Source of the DNA: Oryzias latipes
Taxonomy: Eukaryota; Chordata; Actinopteri; Beloniformes; Adrianichthyidae
Direction of reading: 5' to 3'
DNA: 64,000 nt
Assembly: GCF_002234675.1 (NCBI RefSeq)
Contig: NC_019864.2
Location: forward strand, 15,703,582 to 15,767,581
Part shown: one piece after another, positions 25,101-37,100 of the stretch
How the letters are laid out: each line of letters begins with the position of its first letter
Numbering within the stretch: the stretch's first letter is position 1
Translations under genes and position numbers: made by a program
The notes under the pieces: model-generated
What the model was told of the DNA's origin: nothing
The model's input: only the letters and a program-made list of their open reading frames with translations
The model's database searches: none

Positions 25101-28100
25101 TGAGCTCAACATTTAAGGTGGGTACACCTACATACAGATTTGTCAAACACAAACTAACTTCAGTGTATTAACAAAGAAATCTAACTGTATATAATTTTAG
25201 AGAAAAGTGTGTGGTCTCTGTGGAAACTTTGATGGAAATATCAAGAACGATTTTACCACCCAACGAAAAGAAGTTGTCACGGATGCCACAGAGTTTGGAA
25301 ACAGCTGGCGAGTGTCTACTGAATGTCCAAATGCGAACACAACAGAAAACGCCTGCAGTCTGTACTCGCACAAGAAAGCGTGGGCGCTAAAACACTGTGA
25401 CATCATCAAAAGTGACGTGTTTGCTCTCTGCCATTCCAAGGTAAGATAATGACAAAAGCCCACATTTTTACTTGACGCTGTATTCTAGAATTCATGACCT
25501 ACTTGTTGTGACACCTACTTCTTTCTTGTAGGTGGATCCCCAAAGCTATTATGATGCTTGTGTGAGAGACACATGTGCCTGCAATACAGGAGGAGACTGT
25601 GAATGTTTCTGCTCAACAGTTGCAGCCTACGCTGCAGCCTGCAATGAGTCTGGAGTCTGTGTAAAATGGAGAACTCCCACCATTTGCCGTATGTGTTTTC
25701 TCGATTCTTTCATTTTTCATGATTTACAACTAAAGTGATATTGTACATCCTACATTTTCAGATCGTAATATGTTTAGATCCAAGGCAATTTTATTCAATT
25801 TTATTATAAAAACATTACACTGAATAATCTGACTATATTATTTTATCACAAACTCTCTACTTTAAATAAAGTTTGAATCATTAACATTTGCTTTTACTTA
25901 AAAAAGTTTTCTAATTTTGGTAGTCTGCTGTTTTGCCACATTTAGGTTAATAATAGTAATAATAATAATAAGCAACTTTCTTTGAATAACACCTTTCAAG
26001 ATAAAAATACAAAGTGCTTCTCAGTAAAACACGCTAAAACACAATAAAACATGGTTAAACACAGGAAAACACAGAATATAAAAAGAATGATAAAAAGGAA
26101 TTTCAAAAAGATTTGTTTTTAGTTGCTTTTTAAAAGAAAACACTGAGTTTACAGATCTGAGGCTGAGAGGAAGGGAGTTCCAGAGGGATGAAGCCACTGC
26201 TGAAAAGGCTCTGTCATCTTTAGTCTTTAAGCGGGTTCAGTTAACAACCAGCAGACCCTGGTCACATGATTTCAGGGACCTGCTGGGGACGTACGGCTGC
26301 AAATATAGACCGGTGCTTGGTTCTTAAGAGCTGTGTATAAAACCAGGATTTAAAATGAACACGGAAACGGATGGGGAGCCAGTGCAGCTGGATTAATGAT
26401 GGGGTGACGTGTTAAAACTTGGATGAATTAGTTAAAAGCCTCGCAGCAGCAGCGTTCTGCTCCGAGGCTTTTAAGATGCGTTCTGAGATGCATTCTGAAA
26501 TTATGTTTTTTACACAAGCTTGAAATTTAGCTGCTACTCCTTTTTTTACTTTTGTCACACGACGATTGATCACCAGTGCAAACATTTTATTTTCATCTCA
26601 AAGCTTCTTTTTTTTTCCAATCAAAAATTACGTGTATTAAGACTTTTCTCTAATCAAATCAAACTTTATTTATATAGCACTTTTCCCATAAAAAACATAC
26701 CACAAAGTGTTTTATATTAAAAAACAAAACAAAAATAATGTAAAAACAAGCACAAAAAAAATAAATAGAGCCCCCTCCCCAGACTGACATTCAACCCCCC
26801 ACCCCTTTCACACCTCCTACCCCCCTAACTGATGGGGATAGTCAACAGGAAATAGGGTGAGCCCGATAAAGGGCTAATATTTGGAAACTTCCCTCTCTGT
26901 GAATAGCTGCATCAAAGACGGGGACCAGCCTCACCAAAGCTAAGTGGCGATGCAGGTTCCCATCTAGAGCTGCAGCGGCTGAACAGCAGCCAATCCAGGG
27001 GGAGAGGATCCAACAGAGGAAGCACCGGAAAAACCTTCAAATAAAAATGAGCATTAAAACGTAAACCTACTAATAAACGTGATAAATAATAAAACATTAA
27101 AATAAGGAATAATAAAATAATGTTTAATAATCTAGTGTAAATTCATAAAACAAGATAAAATTGATAAATAAATACAAAATAAAATAAACAAATAAAATTA
27201 TAAAAGTAGTAAAAATTACCTAAAAGCCAGGTTAAAAAGGTGCATCTTGAGCCTTTTCTTAAAAACAACTATGCTTTCTGCGGCTCTCAGGTCCTCTGGC
27301 AGACTGTTCCATAAACAATGGCCATAATGCTGAAAGATACCTCTCCATAAGTTTTGTTTTATACCCCTTGAATGGTTAGAAGACCAGTGCCAGAGGATCT
27401 TAAGGTCCGCGAGGGTTCACATTTGTCTAAAAGATCTGATACATAAGAAGATGCAAGACCGTTAAGACATTTAAAAACTGTTAAAAGTATCTTAAAATCA
27501 ATCCGGAAGCATATGGAGACCCAATAAAGGAATTTTAAAATTGGGGTGATATGAACCCACCTCCTGGTCTTGGTGCGAACCTGTACAGCAGAGTTCTGGA
27601 AAAGATGAACATTTTTAATGTTAGTTTTTGGAAGATCAGCAAGCAGGGCGTTACAATAATTAATTTTACTGATGATAAAAGCACACATTAGAATCTCCAT
27701 TTTTCTAAATACATTAATTGACTAAAGGTGGTTAGGCTAAATTTCCAATCACTAAGAAAGAGAATGCTCAACTATGTTGATGTTTCCTGTTTCATTAGCT
27801 GTGTTCTGCGATTTCTACAACCCTGATGGAGAGTGTGAGTGGCATTATGCACCATGTGGAAGACCATGTATGAAGACCTGCAGAAATCCCTCAGGAACAT
27901 GTTACAGTGAACTTCCACCATTAGAAGGTAAAATGCCTAGTAGATGAATGATGCATGAAATTTGAATATTGTAAAATATTTAACATTTGAAGTTGTGTGC
28001 CGCTATTGATAAAAGTAAAGGCCTTTAGGACAAGTTTATATATACTATAAATTTTCCTTTTGATAAGTATTTTACAAACAATTTCACAAGACTTTGTTTT

Positions 28101-31100
28101 TAACTTTATATTAATGTAGTGTTGATATTTATAAGTATGTTTGACTTTTTAAGGTTGTTATCCAAGTTGCCCCTCTGAAAGATCATATTTGGAAGAAGTT
28201 TCAATGAAGTGTGTGTCCAAAGAAGAATGTGGCTGCTATGATGATAAAGGGAAGCATTATAAAGATGGAGAGCTCATGCCTGCAAATGAAAATTGCTACA
28301 GTTGGTAAGACAAAAATACTTCTACACTTAGTGTAACAGTTCTTGGATTATGAATGAGACACAAAAGCAAAACATTTTGATGCTTTCATCAGAAATTAAA
28401 GATAAACTTAAATTTGCATGATTTTTCTTTTTTTAGTTATTGTTCTGTAACACAAACAGACTGTACCTATGATGTACACGGTAAGTAACATGATCAACAT
28501 CTTTATTATGAACTTAATTTAATTATTGTCAAATTGCTAATATAATATATGACACATTTGAAAAACTATTTAGTTAAGAACTAAAAACTATTTTTGACTT
28601 ATTCTTACAGCTTGCAAGTGTTTCTATAATAATATATATTTCAAGTATGGAGATGAAATTTATAATACACATGATGGAAATGGAACCTGCATCACTGCTG
28701 TTTGTGGAAAGAATGGAAATATTATTAGAGATTATACACCTTGTCAAACTTTACCAACACCATCAACAACAGTCTTTGTCTTTACCAGGAGCGGTAAGAA
28801 CTATAGGGCGAAATGATTTTGTCATTATTTTTTTGAAAACCTATATTTTCATCATTATCTATTAAATTTTTATTTTGTTTTTTCTTTCACAGAAACAACA
28901 ACAGAATTACCAAGTACAAAAAATAGTCATAAAACCTCTAGTATCACAACTGAAGCTGTCTCAACTATTTTAACTGTCACAGTACCAGGGTTTTCACAAA
29001 TAACTAGAACAACAAAACAGCTATCATCCTCAATGCCACCATTCTCCACAGTCAAAGAAAAAACAACTGTAACAAAGCAAAAAGAACTAAATAGCATACA
29101 AACAACACAAAAAACCACATCAAAACCTATAACACCTTCAAGAGTCACTGAATCCACACCAGTCACAGTAAATCCCTTAAAAACAACAACAGCGAAAACC
29201 ATGGTAGGCTCGTCTGCAGGAACTGTTAGCACAATTGCAACTATGCTGACAGAAAAACCTTTATTAACCACAGAATACCCAACAAAACCCATGACTGTTG
29301 GTGACTGCTTTGTTTGCAAGTGGTCAAGTTGGATAAATAATCAATACCCTGGCACTGCATCAACAGGTGGAGATCGTGAAATATTTGATAACATTAATGA
29401 TCCAGCTATAGGTGCTTGTAAACAACCCATTGACATAGAATGTCGTGCTGAGCAATACAGAGATATACCTTTGAAAGACCTTGGTCAAAAGGTAACCTGT
29501 GACCTTAAACATGGACTAATTTGTAATAAGGAAGACCAGGGTGGGCCTAGATTTTGCCTTGATTATGAAATACGGGTAAAGTGTTGCCATTATATTTGCA
29601 CAACAAACACAAAACAGACCTCATTAACACCACCCACAACATCAACAACATTGAGTCACTCAACCTCAACTAATGCAATCACAGGGAAAACAACTGAAGA
29701 ACAAAAAACAGTACCCCACACAATATATATCTCTGAAACAACAGCAACATCCTCAACACCAAAAATGAGCACAAGTACAGTTGTTTTTGAAACAACAACC
29801 ACAGGGCCCCCAAGCAAAATGACCACAACATCTGAAGAGAACACTGCAACAGCTAGTACACCATCTGTCATTACAGAAACTTCAGGGAAAACCACAACAA
29901 ATCCCATATTTCCTGTTGAATCCAAAACACCAATAATTAGTACAACTACAGGTGTTTTTGAAACAACCACAGTGCCCCCAAGCGAAATAACCACACCTTT
30001 CGAAGTAAATACTGCAACAACTAGTACACCAACTGTCATTACAGTAACTACAGAGAAAACCACAACAAATCCCATATTTACTGTTAAATCCACAACAGAA
30101 CAGCCCTCTGAAACTGCAGCAACATACACAATACCAATAATTAGTACAAATACAGTTGTTTTTGAAACAACAACCACAGGACCGCCAAGCAAAACGACCA
30201 CAACATCTCAAGAAATCACTGCAAAACCTAGTACACCACCTCTCATTACAATAACTACAGAGAAAACCACAACAAATCCCATATTTACTGTTAAATCCAC
30301 AACAGAACAGCCCTCTGAAACTGCAGCAACATACACAATACCAATAATTAGTACAAATACAGTTGTTTTTGAAACAACAACCACAGGACCGCCAAGCAAA
30401 ACGACCACAACATCTCAAGAAATCACTGCAAAACCTAGTACACCACCTCTCATTACAATAACTACAGAGAAAACCACAACAAATCCCATGTTTACTGTTA
30501 AATCCACAATAGAACAGCCCTCTGAAACAATAGTAACATTCACAACACCAATAATTAGTACAAATAAAGTTGTTTTTGAAACAACAACCACAGGACCGCC
30601 AAGCAAAACGACCACAACATCTCAAGAAATCACTGCAAGACCTGGTACACCACCTCTCATTACAATAACTACAGAGAAAACCACAACAAATCCCATGTTT
30701 ACTGTTAAATCCACAACAGAACAGCCCTCTGAAACAATAGTAACATTCACAACACCAATAATTAGTACAAATACAGTTGTTTTTGAAACAACTACCTCAG
30801 AACTCCCAACAACACCTATTACAACTATTGGTGACTGCTTTGTTTGCAAGTGGTCAAGTTGGATAAATAATCAATACCCTGGCACTGCATCAACAGGTGG
30901 AGATCGTGAAATATTTGATAACATTACTGATCCAGCTATAGGTGCTTGTAAACAACCCATTGACATAGAATGTCGTGCTGAGCAATACAGAGATATACCT
31001 TTGAAAGACCTTGGTCAAAAGGTAACCTGTGACCTTAAACATGGACTAATTTGTAATAAGGAAGACCAGGGTGGGCCTAGATTTTGCCTTGATTATGAAA

Positions 31101-34100
31101 TACGGGTAAAGTGTTGCCATTATATTTGCACAACAAACACAAAACAGACCTCATTAACACCACCCACAACATCAACAACATTGAGTCACTCAACCTCAAC
31201 TAATGCAATCACAGGGAAAACAACTGAAGAACAAAAAACAGTACCCCACACAATATATATCTCTGAAACAACAGCAACATCCTCAACACCAAAAATGAGC
31301 ACAAGTACAGTTGTTTTTGAAACAACAACCACAGGGCCCCCAAGCAAAATGACCACAACATCTGAAGAGAACACTGCAACAGCTAGTACACCATCTGTCA
31401 TTACAGAAACTTCAGGGAAAACCACAACAAATCCCATATTTCCTGTTGAATCCAAAACACCAATAATTAGTACAACTACAGGTGTTTTTGAAACAACCAC
31501 AGTGCCCCCAAGCGAAATAACCACACCTTTCGAAGTAAATACTGCAACAACTAGTACACCAACTGTCATTACAGTAACTACAGAGAAAACCACAACAAAT
31601 CCCATATTTACTGTTAAATCCACAACAGAACAGCCCTCTGAAACTGCAGCAACATACACAATACCAATAATTAGTACAAATACAGTTGTTTTTGAAACAA
31701 CAACCACAGGACCGCCAAGCAAAACGACCACAACATCTCAAGAAATCACTGCAAAACCTAGTACACCACCTCTCATTACAATAACTACAGAGAAAACCAC
31801 AACAAATCCCATGTTTACTGTTAAATCCACAATAGAACAGCCCTCTGAAACAATAGTAACATTCACAACACCAATAATTAGTACAAATACAGTTGTTTTT
31901 GAAACAACAACCACAGGACCGCCAAGCAAAACGACCACAACATCTCAAGAAATCACTGCAAGACCTGGTACACCACCTCTCATTACAATAACTACAGAGA
32001 AAACCACAACAAATCCCATGTTTACTGTTAAATCCACAACAGAACAGCCCTCTGAAACAATAGTAACATTCACAACACCAATAATTAGTACAAATACAGT
32101 TGTTTTTGAAACAACTACCTCAGAACTCCCAACAACACCTATTACAACTATTGGTGACTGCTTTGTTTGCAAGTGGTCAAGTTGGATAAATAATCAATAC
32201 CCTGGCACTGCGTCAACAGGTGGAGATCGTGAAATATTTGATAACATTACTGATCCAGCTATAGGTGCTTGTAAACAACCCATTGACATAGAATGTCGTG
32301 CTGAGCAATACAGAGATATACCTTTGAAAGACCTTGGTCAAAAGGTAACCTGTGACCTTAAACATGGACTAATTTGTAATAAGGAAGACCAGGGTGGGCC
32401 TAGATTTTGCCTTGATTATGAAATACGGGTAAAGTGTTGCCATTATATTTGCACAACAAACACAAAACAGACCTCATTAACACCACCCACAACATCAACA
32501 ACATTGAGTCACTCAACCTCAACTAATGCAATCACAGGGAAAACAACTGAAGAACAAAAAACAGTACCCCACACAATATATATCTCTGAAACAACAGCAA
32601 CATCCTCAACACCAAAAATGAGCACAAGTACAGTTGTTTTTGAAACAACAACCACAGGGCCCCCAAGCAAAATGACCACAACATCTGAAGAGAACACTGC
32701 AACAGCTAGTACACCATCTGTCATTACAGAAACTTCAGGGAAAACCACAACAAATCCCATATTTCCTGTTGAATCCAAAACACCAATAATTAGTACAAAT
32801 ACAGTTGTTTTTGAAACAACAACCACAGGACCGCCAAGCAAAACGACCACAACATCTCAAGAAATCACTGCAAAACCTAGTACACCACCTCTCATTACAA
32901 TAACTACAGAGAAAACCACAACAAATCCCATATTTACTGTTAAATCCACAACAGAACAGCCCTCTGAAACTGCAGCAACATACACAATACCAATAATTAG
33001 TACAAATACAGTTGTTTTTGAAACAACAACCACAGGACCGCCAAGCAAAACGACCACAACATCTCAAGAAATCACTGCAAAACCTAGTACACCACCTCTC
33101 ATTACAATAACTACAGAGAAAACCACAACAAATCCCATGTTTACTGTTAAATCCACAATAGAACAGCCCTCTGAAACAATAGTAACATTCACAACACCAA
33201 TAATTAGTACAAATACAGTTGTTTTTGAAACAACAACCACAGGACCGCCAAGCAAAACGACCACAACATCTCAAGAAATCACTGCAAGACCTGGTACACC
33301 ACCTCTCATTACAATAACTACAGAGAAAACCACAACAAATCCCATGTTTACTGTTAAATCCACAACAGAACAGCCCTCTGAAACAATAGTAACATTCACA
33401 ACACCAATAATTAGTACAAATACAGTTGTTTTTGAAACAACTACCTCAGAACTCCCAACAACACCTATTACAACTATTGGTGACTGCTTTGTTTGCAAGT
33501 GGTCAAGTTGGATAAATAATCAATACCCTGGCACTGCATCAACAGGTGGAGATCGTGAAATATTTGATAACATTACTGATCCAGCTATAGGTGCTTGTAA
33601 ACAACCCATTGACATAGAATGTCGTGCTGAGCAATACAGAGATATACCTTTGAAAGACCTTGGTCAAAAGGTAACCTGTGACCTTAAACATGGACTAATT
33701 TGTAATAAGGAAGACCAGGGTGGGCCTAGATTTTGCCTTGATTATGAAATACGGGTAAAGTGTTGCCATTATATTTGCACAACAAACACAAAACAGACCT
33801 CATTAACACCACCCACAACATCAACAACATTGAGTCACTCAACCTCAACTAATGCAATCACAGGGAAAACAACTGAAGAACAAAAAACAGTACCCCACAC
33901 AATATATATCTCTGAAACAACAGCAACATCCTCAACACCAAAAATGAGCACAAGTACAGTTGTTTTTGAAACAACAACCACAGGGCCCCCAAGCAAAATG
34001 ACCACAACATCTGAAGAGAACACTGCAACAGCTAGTACACCATCTGTCATTACAGAAACTTCAGGGAAAACCACAACAAATCCCATATTTCCTGTTGAAT

Positions 34101-37100
34101 CCAAAACACCAATAATTAGTACAACTACAGGTGTTTTTGAAACAACCACAGTGCCCCCAAGCGAAATAACCACACCTTTCGAAGTAAATACTGCAACAAC
34201 TAGTACACCAACTGTCATTACAGTAACTACAGAGAAAACCACAACAAATCCCATATTTACTGTTAAATCCACAACAGAACAGCCCTCTGAAACTGCAGCA
34301 ACATACACAATACCAATAATTAGTACAAATACAGTTGTTTTTGAAACAACAACCACAGGACCGCCAAGCAAAACGACCACAACATCTCAAGAAATCACTG
34401 CAAAACCTAGTACACCACCTCTCATTACAATAACTACAGAGAAAACCACAACAAATCCCATGTTTACTGTTAAATCCACAATAGAACAGCCCTCTGAAAC
34501 AATAGTAACATTCACAACACCAATAATTAGTACAAATACAGTTGTTTTTGAAACAACAACCACAGGACCGCCAAGCAAAACGACCACAACATCTCAAGAA
34601 ATCACTGCAAGACCTAGTACACCACCTCTCATTACAATAACTACAGAGAAAACCACAACAAATCCCATATTTACTGTTAAATCCACAACAGAACAGCCCT
34701 CTGAAACAATAGCAACATACACAATACCAATAATTAGTACAAATACAGTTGTTTTTGAAACAACAACCACAGGACCGCCAAGCAAAACGACCACAACATC
34801 TCAAGAAATCACTGCAAAACCTAGTACACCACCTCTCATTACAATAACTACAGAGAAAACCACAACAAATCCCATGTTTACTGTTAAATCCACAACAGAA
34901 CAGCCCTCTGAAACAATAGCAACATTCACAACACCAATAATTAGTACAAATACAGTTGTTTTTGAAACAACAACCACAGGACCGCCAAGCAAAACGACCA
35001 CAACATCTCAAGAAATCACTGCAAGACCTGGTACACCACCTCTCATTACAATAACTACAGAGAAAACCACAACAAATCCCATGTTTACTGTTAAATCCAC
35101 AACAGAGCAGCCCTCTGAAACTGCAGCAACATCCACTGCACCAAAAGTTAGTGCAAATACAGTTGTTTTTGAAACAACAACCACAGGACCGCCAAGCAAA
35201 ACGACCACAACATTTGAAGAAAACACTTCAACAACCAGAAGACCATCTGTCATCACAGTAACTACAGAGAAAACAACAATTCCCATATTTACTGTTAAAA
35301 CCACGACAGAACAGGCTTCTGTAGCAACATCTACAGCACCAATAATTAGCACCAGTACAGTTGTACCTTCAGCATCTTCAACTCTTGGCAGAACCACGCC
35401 GTGTTCTTGCAAGTACTTGAACCAGACCTACTATCCAGGTAAGCAGTTTGACTCCTTTGAAGCTATTTTTGCTTATTATAACAAGACTTCTATTTATTTA
35501 GCTTTATTTGTTACTCCACATACTGACATTTGGACTAAATACTATATTTTCTGGAGTATATGTTGCTATGGAGTATAAGCTGCAGAAGCCAATAAATGCA
35601 TGATAAAGAATAAAAACCATATATAAGTTGCCTTGAAGTATAAGTCGCATTTTTAAGAGAAAAGTCCAACATTTATGAGCGAATTTACCAAGCTTGGTGT
35701 AATGCCAGACCAGGTTCATGAGTCAAACTGGCGTCCGCTCTGTCTTTTGACATTTAATTCAATGTTTGTCCAAAAATATGTTCATAACCTATTAGACACT
35801 CCCATTGCGTGTGGAGATTTTACTGTCTGAAGTTTTTTGCCTTATCACTATATGGAGGCTTGTACTGTCTATCTCATTTATATAATGCACGGAAGATTTG
35901 GAGGATGTTGACAGATAAAGTTTATTTACACTGACCAAAAATATAAACGCAACACTTTTGTTATTGCTCCCATTTTTTATGGTATGAACTCAAAGATGTG
36001 AAACATTTTTCGCATACATAAAATAACCAGTTCTCTGAAATATTGTTCACAAATCTGTATAAATCTGTGATAGTGAGCACTTCTCCTTTGCCAAGACAAT
36101 CCATCCCACCTCGCAGGTGTGCCATATCAAGATGCTGATTAGACAGCATGATTATTGCACAGGTGTGCCTTAGACTGGCCACAAGAAAAGGCCACTCTGA
36201 AATCTTCAGTTTTGTTTTATTGAGGGGGTCAGGGGACTCAGACAACCAGTCAGTATCTGGTGTGACCACCATTTGCCTCATGAAGTGCAACACATCTCCT
36301 TCGCATAGAGTTGATTACGTTGTCTATTGTGGCCTGTGGAATGTTGGTCCACTCTTCTTCAATGGCTGTGCGAAGTTGCTGGATATTGGCAGGAACTGGA
36401 AGACGCTGTCGTATACGCCGATCCGGAGCATCCCAAACATGCTCAATGGGTGACATGTCCAGTGAGTATGCTGGCCATGCAAGAACTGGGATGTTTTCAG
36501 CTTCCAAGAATTGTGTACAGATCCTTGCAACATGGGGCCGTGCATTATCATGCTGCAACATGAGGTGATGTTGTTGGATGTACGGCACAAGAATGGGCCC
36601 CAGGATCTCGTCACAGTATCTCTGTACATTTAAAATGCCATCAATGAAATGCACCTGTGTTCGTCTCCCTCTCCAACCTGCCAGACGCCATCGCATGTGA
36701 GCATTTGCCCAATCAAGTCGGTTACGACGACGAACTGGAGTGAGGTCGAGACCTCGATGAAGGCGACGAGCATGCAGATGAGCTTCCCTGAGAAGGTTTC
36801 TGACAGTTTGTGCAGAAATTCTGTGGTTATGCAAACCGATTGTTTCAGCAGCTGTCTGAGTGGCTGGTCTCAGACGATCTTGGAGGTGGACATGCTGGAT
36901 GTGGAGGTCTTGGATGTGGTGGTTACACGTGGTCTCCGGTTGTGAGGCCGGTTGGATGTGCTGCGAAATTCTCGGAAACGCCTTTGGAGATGGCTTATGG
37001 TGGAGAAATGGACATTCAATTCCCTAGCAACAGCTCTGGTGGACATTTCTGCTATCAGCATGCCAATTGCACGCTCCCTCAAAACTTGGGACATCTGTGG

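Larger units (their letters stand above)
25689..27798 (+). other. Repeat-filled mucin B intron
   Basis: The 2.1-kb intron between the C8 exon and the D3 TIL exon is made largely of retroelement debris. A dispersed repeat lies at about 25940-26490 and a reverse-oriented LINE 3' end with reverse-transcriptase remnants at 26645-27720. Confidence 0.7.
28893..35438 (+). other. Mucin B: PTS exon (6,546 bp)
   Basis: A single exon of about 2,182 residues, rich in Thr, Ser and Pro. After a unique leader (28893-29305) come four CysD domains at 29306, 30836, 32159 and 33485, separated by PTS blocks. The PTS blocks are built from 207-bp (69-residue) units containing [18 protein letters not shown] and [10 protein letters not shown] motifs. 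The CysD spacings are 1,530, 1,323 and 1,326 bp. The first spacing exceeds the second by exactly one 207-bp unit. A closing [13 protein letters not shown] leads to the donor at 35439. By family knowledge this is the O-glycosylated bottlebrush region. Confidence 0.93.

Noticed and set aside
29882-35412. Minus-strand Cys-rich and Val-rich open frames with a 207-bp period opposite the mucin B PTS exon
   Set aside because: The repetition follows exactly from the sense-strand PTS units; the Cys-rich look comes from reverse-complemented ACA/ACC codons. No independent coding evidence.
28893-35438. CRISPR-like or satellite array
   Set aside because: Units are contiguous, in frame with the mucin exons and encode Thr/Ser/Pro sequence. 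There are no unique spacers, and the genome is eukaryotic.
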